In this document: piece after piece, positions 17,015 to 26,489 of the stretch | Layout of the letters: every line of letters starts with the position of its first letter | Position numbering within the stretch: the stretch's first letter is position 1 | DNA from: Micromonospora purpureochromogenes | GTDB taxonomy: Bacteria; Actinomycetota; Actinomycetes; Mycobacteriales; Micromonosporaceae | Length of the DNA: 64,000 nt | Direction of reading: 5' to 3' | Assembly: GCF_900091515.1 (NCBI RefSeq) | Contig: NZ_LT607410.1 | Span: 2,418,001-2,482,000, forward strand | Program-made: the position numbers and the translations under genes | The notes under the pieces: generated by a model | What the model saw: the letters and a program-made list of their open reading frames with translations, nothing else | Told to the model about the DNA's origin: nothing | Databases searched by the model: none

Positions 17015-18043
17015 ATGCGTATCGGCGTGCTCACCGGCGGCGGCGACTGCCCAGGTCTCAACGCGGTAATCCGGGCGGTGGTCCGCAAGGGCGTCGCCAC
17101 CTACAGTCACGAGTTCGTGGGCTTCAAGGACGGCTGGAAGGGCCCGCTGGAGGGCCTGTCCAAGCCGCTGGGCATCGCGGAGGTCCGCGGCATCCTGCCG
17201 CGCGGCGGCACCATCCTCGGCTCGTCCCGGACCAACCCGTTCAAGATCGAGAACGGCGTGGAACGGATCAAGGAGAACCTTGCCGCGCAGGGCGTGGACG
17301 CGCTGATCGCGATCGGCGGCGAGGACACCCTCGGGGTCGCCACCAAGCTGCACGAGCTGGGCGTCAACGTGGTCGGCGTGCCGAAGACGATCGACAACGA
17401 CCTCGGCGCCACCGACTACACCTTCGGCTTCGACACCGCGGTCAACATCGCGATGGAGGCGATCGACCGCCTGCACACCACCGCGGAGAGCCACCACCGC
17501 ACCCTGGTCGTCGAGGTGATGGGCCGGCACGCCGGCTGGATCGCCCTGCACGCCGGCCTGGCCGGTGGCGCCAACGTGATCCTGCTGCCGGAGCGGCAGT
17601 TCGACGTCGAGCAGGTCGCCGGCTACGTCGAGAAGCGCTTCCAGCACCAGTACGCCCCGATCGTGGTGGTCGCCGAGGGCGCGCAGCCGCTGGAGGGCCA
17701 GATGGTCCTGCACAACCAGGAGCTGGACTCGTTCGGCCACGTCCGCCTCGGCGGCATCGGCCAGTGGCTCGCCGAGCAGCTGGAGGCGAAGACCGGCAAG
17801 GAGGCCCGCACTGTCGTGCTGGGCCACATCCAGCGCGGCGGCACCCCGACCGCCTTCGACCGGGTGCTCGCCACCCGGCTCGGCCTCCAGGCGATCGACG
17901 CGGCGCACGAGGGCGACTGGGGCAAGATGGTCGCGATGCAGAGCACCGACATCGTCCGGGTGCCGCTGGCCGACGCCACGGCTGAGCTGAAGACCGTGCC
18001 GCTGGAGCGGTACGCCGAGGCCGAGGTCTTCTTCGGCAGCTGA
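17015..18043 (+). CDS. pfp: 6-phosphofructokinase with pyrophosphate-dependent signature
   Basis: 342-residue phosphofructokinase of the PfkA fold: GVLTGGGDCPGLNAVIRA at the N-terminus, PKTIDND catalytic loop (123-129), MGRHAGWIA and LGHIQRGGTPTAFDR. The residue after Glu103 in GGEDT is Asp104, where ATP enzymes carry Gly, and residue 124 is Lys, where ATP enzymes carry Gly. Asp104 plus Lys124 is the known signature of pyrophosphate-dependent enzymes such as the Amycolatopsis one, which work reversibly in glycolysis and gluconeogenesis. AGGAGG 10 nt upstream fixes the ATG at 17015. proC follows 73 nt later. Confidence 0.88.
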   Translation: MRIGVLTGGGDCPGLNAVIRAVVRKGVATYSHEFVGFKDGWKGPLEGLSKPLGIAEVRGILPRGGTILGSSRTNPFKIENGVERIKENLAAQGVDALIAIGGEDTLGVATKLHELGVNVVGVPKTIDNDLGATDYTFGFDTAVNIAMEAIDRLHTTAESHHRTLVVEVMGRHAGWIALHAGLAGGANVILLPERQFDVEQVAGYVEKRFQHQYAPIVVVAEGAQPLEGQMVLHNQELDSFGHVRLGGIGQWLAEQLEAKTGKEARTVVLGHIQRGGTPTAFDRVLATRLGLQAIDAAHEGDWGKMVAMQSTDIVRVPLADATAELKTVPLERYAEAEVFFGS

Positions 18044-18116
18044 TCGCCCGGTGCCGGTGGCGTGGCGGAACACCCGCCGCGCCGCCGGCCACCGTGACGG
18101 AAGGGGTACCACAGCG

Positions 18117-18935
18117 ATGGCACCGGGCAGGCACACGGTCGCCGTGATCGGCGCCGGCAAGATCGGCGAGCTGATGCTCTCCGGGCTGCTGCGCTCCGGC
18201 TGGCCGGTGGAGCGGCTGCTGGCCACCGCCCGGCGTCCGGCGCGCGCCGAGGAGCTGACCGCCCGGTACGGCGTACGGGTGGTCGACAACCTCACCGCGG
18301 TCGAGGAGGCGGCGGTGCTGGCGATCTCGGTCAAGCCGCAGGACGCGGCGACCCTGCTGGACGAGATCGGCCCCAAGGTTCCGCCGGACAAGCTGGTCAT
18401 CTCGCTCTGCGCCGGCCTGCCCACCGGCTTCTTCGCCCGCCGGCTGCCCGAGGGCACCCCGGTGGTCCGGGTGATGACCAACACGCCGGCCCTGGTCGAC
18501 CAGGCGATGACCGCCATCTCGGCCGGCGCGCACGCCACCGGCGCGCATTTGGAGCTGGCCGAGGAGATGTTCACTCCGCTCGGCGCCACCATCCGGGTGC
18601 CCGAGTCCCAGCAGGACGCGGTCACCGCGCTCTCCGGCTCCGGTCCCGCGTACTTCTACCTGCTGGTCGAGGCCATGATCGACGCGGGCATCCTGCTCGG
18701 CCTGCCCCGGCAGGTGGCGCACGAGCTGATCGTGCAGACCGCGATCGGCTCGGCGGTGATGCTGCGCGACTCCGGGGAGCACCCGGTGAAGCTGCGCGAG
18801 GCGGTCACCTCACCGGCCGGCACCACCATCTCCGCCATCCGTGAACTGGAGAACCACGGCGTCCGCGCGGCCATGCTGGCCGCCCTGGAGGCGGCCCGCG
18901 ACCGGGCCCGCGAGCTGGCCGCCCAGGCCGACTGA
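18117..18935 (+). CDS. proC: Pyrroline-5-carboxylate reductase
   Basis: 272 residues. It reduces 1-pyrroline-5-carboxylate to proline with NAD(P)H, the last step of proline synthesis. The dinucleotide fold VAVIGAGKIGELMLSGLL opens the protein, SVKPQD follows, and the C-terminal dimerisation/active-site domain shows TALSGSGPAYFYLLVEAMID and LREAVTSPAGTTISAI. GGAAGGGG upstream supports the ATG at 18117. Same strand and close to pfp, possibly co-transcribed. Confidence 0.93.
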   Translation: MAPGRHTVAVIGAGKIGELMLSGLLRSGWPVERLLATARRPARAEELTARYGVRVVDNLTAVEEAAVLAISVKPQDAATLLDEIGPKVPPDKLVISLCAGLPTGFFARRLPEGTPVVRVMTNTPALVDQAMTAISAGAHATGAHLELAEEMFTPLGATIRVPESQQDAVTALSGSGPAYFYLLVEAMIDAGILLGLPRQVAHELIVQTAIGSAVMLRDSGEHPVKLREAVTSPAGTTISAIRELENHGVRAAMLAALEAARDRARELAAQAD

Positions 18936-19017
18936 GCCCGCCGGCGGGCGGGCCGGGGCACCTCGTCCCGGAGCGCTCCGGGCGCGGGCTGGGCCGCTCG
19001 ACGGCGTCCCGGTGGCC

Positions 19018-19023
19018 CATACT
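19018..19023 (+). promoter_or_regulatory. -10 of leaderless DUF2203 mRNA
   Basis: CATACT ends 6 nt before GTG 19030, with no ribosome site between. Confidence 0.45.
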
Positions 19024-19029
19024 TGCCGG

Positions 19030-19380
19030 GTGTTCACTCTCGCCCAGGCCCGGCACCTGGTGGCCACCCTGCGCCCCCGCGTCGACGAGCTGATCCGGCT
19101 CCGTGCCGACCTCGCCGAACTCCGCGCCGACCTGGCGGCCTCGGGGGTCTCGGCCCTCGGCGGCCGGGCCGAGGTGAAGGGGCTGGAGGCCCGGCTGCAC
19201 GCCGTGCTGGAGGAGCTGAACGGACACGACATCCAGGTCAAGGGCATCGCCCCGGTGCTGCTGGACTTCCCCGGCGAACGCGACGGCCGGCCGGTGCTGT
19301 GGTGCTGGCTGGAGGGGGACACCGACGTGCGCTGGTACCACCGCGCCGAGTGCGGCTTCGCCGGCCGTCGACCGGTCTGA
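19030..19380 (+). CDS. DUF2203 domain-containing protein
   Basis: 116 residues: FTLAQARHLVATLRPRVDEL, a helical segment with RLRADLAELRADLAASG and LEARLHAVLEELNGHDIQVK, then DFPGERDGRPVLWCWLEGD and VRWYHRAECGFAGR. This is the complete DUF2203 pattern, a small helical protein of unknown function. The leaderless -10 at 19018 fixes the GTG start. Its stop codon lies inside the first copy of a 23-bp tandem duplication (19372-19417). Confidence 0.8.
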   Translation: MFTLAQARHLVATLRPRVDELIRLRADLAELRADLAASGVSALGGRAEVKGLEARLHAVLEELNGHDIQVKGIAPVLLDFPGERDGRPVLWCWLEGDTDVRWYHRAECGFAGRRPV

Positions 19381-19417
19381 CGCACCGCCGGCCGCCGGTC
19401 TGACGCATCGCCGGCCG
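19372..19417. repeat. 23-bp tandem duplication across a stop codon
   Basis: Copies 19372-19394 and 19395-19417 differ at one base (CGCACCG against CGCATCG). The first holds the DUF2203 TGA stop. A small hairpin (GAGCGG/CCGCTC, 19420-19435) follows. Confidence 0.7.
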
Positions 19418-19433
19418 CCGAGCGGTCTGCCGC

Positions 19434-20114
19434 TCAGTCGGCCGCCGAGCGGGGGAGCGGGTCGGCCGGCGGCGCGGCGACCGCGAAGACCACCACGTTG
19501 TCCCGGTAGTGGCCGGAGCGCCGGTCGAAGTCACCGCCGCAGGTGACCAGACGCAGCTCCGGGCCGGGGGTGGGGCCGTACACGGTGGCGGTGGGGAAGG
19601 CGTCCTTGCGGGTGCGCAGCGACCCGGTGACCCGGAAGGCCAGCCGTTGCCCGCCGCGCCAGACCTCGATCCGGTCGCCCGCGCGCAGCTCACCGAGGCG
19701 GGCGAAGACGGCCGGCCCCCGGCGGGAGTCGAGGTGGCCGGCGATCACCGCCGGCCCCGGGTCGCCCGGCGCGGGGCCGCCGCCGTACCAGCCGGCCCGG
19801 TCGTAGTCGGCGGGCGGGACCAGCTGGCCGGCCGCGTCCAGCCCGAGCACCGCGAGGTCGGCGTCGACGCCGATCCGCGCGACGCGTACCCGGGTGGGGG
19901 GACCGTGCGGCGCGGGCAGCGGGGCGGCGGTCGTCGCGCAACCGTCGACGCAGCCCGGCCGCCAGCTCGCCGGCGGCACCGGCGCGGCCTCGCCGGCCAG
20001 CCCGACGCCGGTGCCGGCGGCGAGGCAGACCGCCGCGCCGGCCGCGACCAGCGCGGCCAGCGGCGCCCGGCGGTCGCGGTGCCGCCGGATCGCGAAGCCG
20101 GGCCGGCTGGTCAC
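19434..20114 (-). CDS. Class F sortase
   Basis: 226 residues. An Arg-rich N-terminus and one hydrophobic helix (about 19-40) anchor it in the membrane, with the sortase barrel outside. Catalytic residues are all present: His in IAGHLDS, Cys in LRLVTCGGDF and Arg in GHYRDNVVVFA. Class F sortases are the actinobacterial group; substrate and role in attachment to the wall are mostly unknown. It overlaps the upstream DUF4397 gene by 4 nt (ATGA), so that protein is its likely functional partner, although no LPXTG motif is visible in it. Confidence 0.9.
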   Translation of the reverse strand: MTSRPGFAIRRHRDRRAPLAALVAAGAAVCLAAGTGVGLAGEAAPVPPASWRPGCVDGCATTAAPLPAPHGPPTRVRVARIGVDADLAVLGLDAAGQLVPPADYDRAGWYGGGPAPGDPGPAVIAGHLDSRRGPAVFARLGELRAGDRIEVWRGGQRLAFRVTGSLRTRKDAFPTATVYGPTPGPELRLVTCGGDFDRRSGHYRDNVVVFAVAAPPADPLPRSAAD

Positions 20115-20977
20115 CAGACCGGTCGCCGCCGGCGCCGCACCAGCAGCGCCGCCCCGACCACCACGGCCGCCGCGAGCAGGGCGCCGGCCACCATCGGGTA
20201 CGCCCCGAGCCCCCGCCCGGCCAGCCCACCGGCTCCCGCCGCCACCCCGCCGGCCGGGGTGACCGCCCCGCCCCGGGCGTCCTCGCGCAGCTCGGTGACG
20301 AGCCCACCGCGCCGGCCGTCCAGCACCAGCAGCGAGTAGACCCGGCCGCCGCTGAGGGTGACCTCGGCGTCCGTGGTCGGGCCGTTGTCCCCGCCCAGCC
20401 GCAGCCGCCAGCGTCCCGGATCGATCTCGCGGTAGTCGGTGGTGGTGGCGAAGCGGACGGCGTCGGCGATGGCCGGCCCGTCGGTCGCCGCGACGTCGAT
20501 CACCGGCGCCCGGACCGACGCCTGCACGACGCGGACCTTGGCCTGCCCGGGGGTCGGGGCGCTGAGATCGTCGGCGAGCACCCGCAGGCCGAGGTCGGCG
20601 TGCCGGCCCACCCCGGCGACCGTGTACGCCGCGCCGGCCTCGACGGCCACCTCGGTGGTGAGCACCGGTGGTTGGCTGGCCGGGGCGCCCGCCTCGCGCA
20701 TCGCCACCGCGTACCGGCCGGCGGGCAGGGGCAGGTACGCGGAGACCACCCCGTAGCCGACGGCGGGGAAGACCCGGGGCTCGGCAACGCCCGGCGCGGA
20801 GAGGTAGACGTCCACGGCGGGGGTGTCGGGGGAGAGGTGCGCCAGGCGCACGTACCCGACGTCCTGGCCGGCGGCGGCCCGGGCGGGTGGGGTGGCGGCG
20901 GCGGTCAGCGCGGCGCCGAGCAGCAGCGCCCCGGCGGCGGCGACCAGCCGGCGGGGCGCGGTACGGAGCTGGGGCAT
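20111..20977 (-). CDS. DUF4397 surface protein with C-terminal anchor helix
   Basis: 288 residues. Sec signal peptide (LVAAAGALLLGAALTAAATP, cut after about ARA), DUF4397 beta domain beginning YVRLAHLSPDTPAVDVYLSA and including YAVAMREAGAP, then a Gly/Ala-rich stalk, one transmembrane helix (MVAGALLAAAVVVGAALLVR) and an RRRRRPVW tail. It is thus an exported protein held in the membrane. No clear sortase sorting signal precedes the helix. It forms an operon with the class F sortase downstream, a pairing common in actinobacteria. Confidence 0.85.
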   Translation of the reverse strand: MPQLRTAPRRLVAAAGALLLGAALTAAATPPARAAAGQDVGYVRLAHLSPDTPAVDVYLSAPGVAEPRVFPAVGYGVVSAYLPLPAGRYAVAMREAGAPASQPPVLTTEVAVEAGAAYTVAGVGRHADLGLRVLADDLSAPTPGQAKVRVVQASVRAPVIDVAATDGPAIADAVRFATTTDYREIDPGRWRLRLGGDNGPTTDAEVTLSGGRVYSLLVLDGRRGGLVTELREDARGGAVTPAGGVAAGAGGLAGRGLGAYPMVAGALLAAAVVVGAALLVRRRRRPVW

Positions 20978-21112
20978 ACGTCGCCTCCGAGGCGTGTCAG
21001 GGGACCGGTCATAGAGTCTCGTTCAAGGGACTGCCGCGCAACTCCCGACGCGCGTGTCGTGGCCGTTCCCGACCAGCGGAATCACCTGCGACACCCGGCC
21101 GCCGGGGTGCGG

Positions 21113-21118
21113 TACCGT
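21113..21118 (+). promoter_or_regulatory. -10 of leaderless GNAT mRNA
   Basis: TACCGT ends 6 nt before ATG 21125. Confidence 0.45.
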
Positions 21119-21124
21119 CCGGTC

Positions 21125-21607
21125 ATGATCAAGGTGCGGCGGGCCGGACCCGGTGACGCGGCGGAGATCGTCCGGCTGCGCGGGGTGATGCTGGCGTCGA
21201 TGGACGGGGCGGAGCCGCCGCCCGGGCCGTGGCAGCCGGCCGCCCGCGAGGTGCTGCGCGAGCGGCTCGCCGACCCGGTGGACCTGATGGCCGTCTTCGT
21301 GGTGGACGCTCCCGACCGGCCCGGCGTGCTCGCCGCCTGCGCGACCGGCACCATCGAGCGTCGCCTGGGCGGGCCGGGCAACCCCAGTGGACTGACCGGC
21401 TACGTCTTCAACGTGGTCACCGATCCGGGGTACCGGCGGCGCGGCTACTCGCGGGCCTGCATGACGGGCCTGCTCGACTGGTACCGGGACCGCGGCGTGC
21501 TGAAGATCGACCTGCGGGCGTCGGTGGCCGGCGAGGCGCTCTACCGCTCGCTCGGCTTCCGGGACACCCCCGGCCCCACCCTGCGCCTGAGCCTGCCCGC
21601 GTCCTGA
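21125..21607 (+). CDS. GNAT-family N-acetyltransferase
   Basis: 160 residues with the acetyl-CoA fold: KVRRAGPGDAAEIVRLRGVM at the start, then GYVFNVVTDPGYRRRGYSRA, which contains the pyrophosphate-binding R/Q-x-x-G-x-A/S signature (RRRGYS), and ASVAGEALYRSLGFRDT. It would transfer an acetyl group from acetyl-CoA to an amine; the acceptor is unknown. A second GNAT gene starts 9 nt downstream, so the two form one operon. Confidence 0.85.
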   Translation: MIKVRRAGPGDAAEIVRLRGVMLASMDGAEPPPGPWQPAAREVLRERLADPVDLMAVFVVDAPDRPGVLAACATGTIERRLGGPGNPSGLTGYVFNVVTDPGYRRRGYSRACMTGLLDWYRDRGVLKIDLRASVAGEALYRSLGFRDTPGPTLRLSLPAS

Positions 21608-21616
21608 GGAGTCGCC

Positions 21617-22165
21617 GTGTTCGCCCTGCCGTTGACCGGTTCCGCCGAGCTGCGCCCGCTGTCGCCCTGGTGCGCGGAGGAGTTCCTGGCCCACCTCGAC
21701 CGGGCCCGGGAGCACATCGCGCCCTGGGTCGGCGCGTCCTTCGTGGCCACCGACCTCGACTCGGCCCGGACCGTGCTGCGTCGCTACGCCGACCTGTGGG
21801 CGCGCGACGCCGGTGGCATCTGGGGGATCTGGGACGGCGGCGTCCTGGTCGGCGGGGTGATGTTCGTGTCGTTCGACGCGGCGCTCGGCGTCTGTGAGGC
21901 GGGCTGCTGGCTGGAGCCGGCGGCCGAGGGTCGGGGGCTGGTCACCCGCGCGGTGGGCCGGATCGTCGACTGGGCGGTGGGCGAGCGGGGCATCCAGCGG
22001 GTGGAGTGGCGCACCAACGCCACCAACACGCGCAGCATCGCCGTGGCCCGGCGGCTCGGCATGCGCCGGGACGGCACGCTGCGGCAGCTCTACCCGGGCC
22101 CGGCGGGCCGGATCGACATCGAGGTCTGGTCGGTGCTCGCCGCCGAGTGGCGCTCGCCGGCCTGA
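21617..22165 (+). CDS. GNAT-family N-acetyltransferase (RimJ/RimL type)
   Basis: 182 residues with the RimJ/RimL pattern: ELRPLSPWCAEEFLAHLDRA, EAGCWLEPAAEGRGLVTRAV with the acetyl-CoA loop, and EWRTNATNTRSIAVARRLGM. These enzymes acetylate protein N-termini or small molecules. The GTG start at 21617 has GAGGAG 7 nt upstream. It is in an operon with the preceding GNAT. A GC-rich hairpin terminates the convergent junction after it. Confidence 0.87.
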   Translation: MFALPLTGSAELRPLSPWCAEEFLAHLDRAREHIAPWVGASFVATDLDSARTVLRRYADLWARDAGGIWGIWDGGVLVGGVMFVSFDAALGVCEAGCWLEPAAEGRGLVTRAVGRIVDWAVGERGIQRVEWRTNATNTRSIAVARRLGMRRDGTLRQLYPGPAGRIDIEVWSVLAAEWRSPA

Positions 22166-22252
22166 CGCCGGCCCGTCCAGCGCCCGACCCCGGGTGGCTG
22201 GGGCTGCTCCGGGTGCGGCCCCGGACGGCCGGGACGGGGGCCGGCCCGCAGC

Positions 22253-22281
22253 GGTGGCGGTGCCGGACCGGCACCGCCACC
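22253..22281. terminator. GC-rich hairpin between convergent genes
   Basis: Arms GGTGGCGGTGCCGG (22253-22266) and CCGGCACCGCCACC (22268-22281) are perfectly complementary, in the spacer between two convergent stops. No U-tract. Confidence 0.6.
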
Positions 22282-22298
22282 GGGTGGAGCGTCGCCGC

Positions 22299-22985
22299 TC
22301 AGCTGTCGGCGTAGCGGCGGGCGGCGGCGAGCGCGGCCCGGACCTGCTCCGCGTTCCTCGGCGCGGGCCGCTCCCAGTCGGCCGGGTCGGCCGAGTAGAG
22401 GCCGGCGTACGCGGCGGTGTCCCGCTGGAACCGCCAGCCCTCGGCCAGCGGCCCGACGTCGACGGCGTCGTACCCGAGCGAGTCGAGGAACGCGGTCACC
22501 GCGGCCTTGGCGCCGGCGTCGTCGCCGGCGATCGGCAGCGCGCTGCGTTCGGCGGCCCCGGCCGGGCGGGCCAGGGCGTGCAGGTGCGCGAAGTAGATGT
22601 TGTTGAAGGCCTTGACCACGCGGGACTCCGGCAGGTGCGCCTGGAGCAGCTCACTGGTGGTGGTCGACTCGTCGTCCAGCTCCGGGAAGTGCCCGTCCCG
22701 CTCCGGGTAGTAGTTGTTGGTGTCGATGACCGTCTTGCCGGCCAGCGGCGCGGCGGGCACCTCGCGGTAGGCCCGCAGCGGAATGGTGACCACGACCAGG
22801 TCGCCCGCCGCGGCGGACTCGGCCGGCGTGGCCGCTCGGGCCCGTGGGCCCAGCTCCGCCACCAGGTCCTTCAGCGTCTCCGGTCCGCGCGAGTTGCTGA
22901 GCACCACGTCGTGACCGGCGGCCACCGCCAGCCGGGCCACGGTGCCACCGATGTTGCCGCTGCCGATCAGTCCCACAGTTGTCAT
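22299..22985 (-). CDS. NADPH-dependent F420 reductase-like oxidoreductase
   Basis: 228 residues with an N-terminal Rossmann fold (VGLIGSGNIGGTVARLAVAA), the NADPH phosphate-binding NSRGPETL, VVVTIPLRAYREVPAAPLAG, VIDTNNYYPERDG and VVKAFNNIYFAHL. This is the family that contains F420H2:NADP oxidoreductase, though many members act on other substrates. ATG 22985 starts directly at the Rossmann strand; an in-frame ATG at 23018 would add 11 residues and cannot be excluded. It diverges from the secreted esterase gene. Confidence 0.82.
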   Translation of the reverse strand: MTTVGLIGSGNIGGTVARLAVAAGHDVVLSNSRGPETLKDLVAELGPRARAATPAESAAAGDLVVVTIPLRAYREVPAAPLAGKTVIDTNNYYPERDGHFPELDDESTTTSELLQAHLPESRVVKAFNNIYFAHLHALARPAGAAERSALPIAGDDAGAKAAVTAFLDSLGYDAVDVGPLAEGWRFQRDTAAYAGLYSADPADWERPAPRNAEQVRAALAAARRYADS

Positions 22986-23124
22986 GTCCGTTGCCAACTC
23001 CGGTGTGGACGTCGGCATTCCCCACCGCCGTGCTTGGTTATTCGGCCGGCGGCGCGCACGGATCCTCCCGTGGAGGAATCCTTCATCATCGATCGCATCA
23101 CTGGCAATGGTTTGTATCGCTAAG

Positions 23125-23190
23125 TATCTATCTGCACCTGCCGCGCAATCGGTGATCTTCCGACCCGCACCGATCAATTGATATCTATCT
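23125..23190. repeat. TATCTATCT direct repeats in AT-rich promoter region
   Basis: TATCTATCT occurs at 23125-23133 and 23182-23190, 57 nt apart, in the most AT-rich spacer of this part of the window. They could be regulator sites or part of the promoter of the esterase or the divergent reductase. Confidence 0.3.
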
Positions 23191-23223
23191 CACACCACCA
23201 CTTCCCACCCCCAGGAGTGCGAC

Positions 23224-24027
23224 GTGCGGAGATCCCGTTTCATGACCCTCGCCCTGAGCCTCGCCGCGTCCCTCGGCGTCACGCTCGGCATCGCGGTGCC
23301 CGCCCAGGCATCCCCCAGCGACCAGTACATCGCCCTCGGCGACTCGTACGCCTCCGGCGTCGGCGCCGGGAACTACACCGCCGAGAGCGGTTCCTGCCAG
23401 CGCAGCACCAGCGCGTACCCGGCGCTGTACAACACCAACATCAAGCCCGCCGCGTACCGCTCGGTGGCCTGCTCCGGGGCGACCACCACCAGCGTGACCA
23501 ACACCCAGCTCTCCGCGCTGTCGGCGAGCACCACGCTGGTCAGCGTCACCGTCGGCGGCAACGACGTCGGCTTCTCCAGCATCATGACCACCTGCGTGCT
23601 GCAGGGTGAGACGCAGTGCGTGGCCGCGGTGCAGGCCGCCGAGGACAAGGCCCGGGCGCAGCTGGCCGGCCTGCTGGCCACCGTCTACAACGGCATCCGC
23701 AGCCGGGCCCCGTCCGCCCGGGTGGTGGTCGTCGGCTACCCGGTCTTCTACCAGCTCGGCACGCTCTGCGTCGGGCTCAGCGCCACCTCCCGCGCGAAGA
23801 TCAACGAAGGCATCAACCTGGTCGACGACATCACCCGCAGCGCTGCGGCCACCGCCGGCTTCACCTTCGCCGACGTCCGATCGATCTTCGTCGGGCACCA
23901 GCTGTGCAGCTACGGGGAGAAGTGGCTGCACGCGTTGAACTACACCAACATCGGCATCTCGTACCACCCGACGGCGGCCGGTCAGTCCGGCGGCTACTAC
24001 CCGGTGTTCCGCTCGGCGGCCGGCTGA
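23224..24027 (+). CDS. Secreted SGNH/GDSL-family esterase
   Basis: 267 residues. Signal peptide (FMTLALSLAASLGVTLGIAV, cut after PAQA), then block I YIALGDSYASGVGAG with the nucleophile Ser, block III VGGNDVGFSS, and block V SYHPTAAGQSGGYYPVF with the catalytic His. Cysteines suggest disulfides. The close relatives are Streptomyces extracellular lipases and esterases of this group. GTG at 23224 is supported by CAGGAG 8 nt upstream. Monocistronic, ended by a hairpin at 24053. Confidence 0.9.
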   Translation: MRRSRFMTLALSLAASLGVTLGIAVPAQASPSDQYIALGDSYASGVGAGNYTAESGSCQRSTSAYPALYNTNIKPAAYRSVACSGATTTSVTNTQLSALSASTTLVSVTVGGNDVGFSSIMTTCVLQGETQCVAAVQAAEDKARAQLAGLLATVYNGIRSRAPSARVVVVGYPVFYQLGTLCVGLSATSRAKINEGINLVDDITRSAAATAGFTFADVRSIFVGHQLCSYGEKWLHALNYTNIGISYHPTAAGQSGGYYPVFRSAAG

Positions 24028-24052
24028 CCCGCCACCGCCGCCCCCGGCGGCG

Positions 24053-24084
24053 CCGCGCCGCCCACCGACCGGTGGGCGGCGCGG
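24053..24084. terminator. GC-rich hairpin between convergent genes
   Basis: CCGCGCCGCCCACC (24053-24066) pairs perfectly with GGTGGGCGGCGCGG (24071-24084) around a 4-nt loop, between the esterase and glutathione peroxidase stops. Confidence 0.6.
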
Positions 24085-24153
24085 TCGCGCCTTCGTCCGG
24101 GGTGGACGACGCCGCGCCCCGGCCCGCGCCGGCCGGGGCTGCCGGGCGGCGGC

Positions 24154-24642
24154 TCAGGCCGGCAGGACCTTCTCGATGCTGGCGCGCAGCTCGGCGGAGT
24201 CCGGGGTGACGGTCGGGGCGAGCCGGGCCGCGACCGTGCCGTCCGGCGCGACGAGGAACTTCTCGAAGTTCCACCGCACGTCCCCGGTGTGCCCCTCGGC
24301 GTCGGGGGTGCCGACCAGTTCCGCGTAGAGCGGGTGCCGCGCCGGGCCGTTGACGTCGACCTTCTCGGTCAGCGGGAAGGTGACCCCGTAGTTGACCTGG
24401 CAGAAGTCGCCGATCTCGTCGGCCGTGCCCGGCTCCTGCCCGGCGAACTGGTTGCACGGCACCCCGAGCACGACCAGGCCCCGGTCGGCGTACGTGGTGT
24501 AGAGCTCCTGGAGGCCGGCGTACTGCGGGGTGAGGCCGCAGCGGGAGGCCACGTTCACCACCAGCAGCGCCCGGCCCCGGTACGCGGCCAGGTCGGCCGG
24601 GCCGCCGGCCAGGGCGTCTATCTCGATGTCGAAGACGGTCAT
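24154..24642 (-). CDS. Glutathione peroxidase family thiol peroxidase
   Basis: 162 residues of thioredoxin fold. The peroxidatic residue is Cys35 in NVASRCGLTPQY, with the tetrad partners in PCNQFAGQEPG (Gln) and VRWNFEKFLV (Trp, Asn). Bacterial Cys-type members reduce hydroperoxides, usually with thioredoxin rather than glutathione, which fits an actinomycete without glutathione. Cytoplasmic, full length. Diverges from the chitinase gene. Confidence 0.93.
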   Translation of the reverse strand: MTVFDIEIDALAGGPADLAAYRGRALLVVNVASRCGLTPQYAGLQELYTTYADRGLVVLGVPCNQFAGQEPGTADEIGDFCQVNYGVTFPLTEKVDVNGPARHPLYAELVGTPDAEGHTGDVRWNFEKFLVAPDGTVAARLAPTVTPDSAELRASIEKVLPA

Positions 24643-24708
24643 GTCGCGAGGCTACGCGCCCCGGCCGGCGCGCCGCCGCGACCCGTGGGAAATCGATAAA
24701 TGCACATC

Positions 24709-24738
24709 TTGACGAAGTGATGACAGCGTGAGTAGCGT
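24709..24738 (+). promoter_or_regulatory. Predicted promoter of chitinase gene
   Basis: TTGACG (24709-24714) and TAGCGT (24733-24738) are 18 nt apart. Confidence 0.5.
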
Positions 24739-24751
24739 CTCCCCATCTTCT

Positions 24752-24762
24752 GGAAAGTTTCC
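24752..24762. promoter_or_regulatory. GGAAAGTTTCC palindrome in chitinase leader
   Basis: A perfect 11-nt palindrome (central base aside) about 14 nt after the -10, in the position of a repressor operator. It differs from the known DasR site pattern. Confidence 0.4.
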
Positions 24763-24784
24763 TAACTGTTGGAGGAGGTGCCAC

Positions 24785-26422
<1,638 letters not shown>

Positions 26423-26448
26423 GCCGAGCGCCGACGCACCACCCACAC

Positions 26449-26480
26449 GGCGGGGAGGGACACCACGGTCCCTCCCCGCC
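26449..26480. terminator. Hairpin between chitinase and AraC genes
   Basis: Perfect 13-bp stem (26449-26461 with 26468-26480, GGCGGGGAGGGAC arm) and 6-nt loop between convergent stops. Confidence 0.65.
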
Positions 26481-26489
26481 CGCGTGCGC

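Noticed and set aside
24250..24272. GGAAC/GTTCC inverted pair inside the glutathione peroxidase gene, reminiscent of a LexA site
   Set aside because: The half-sites are 8 nt apart instead of 4, and it lies within coding sequence.
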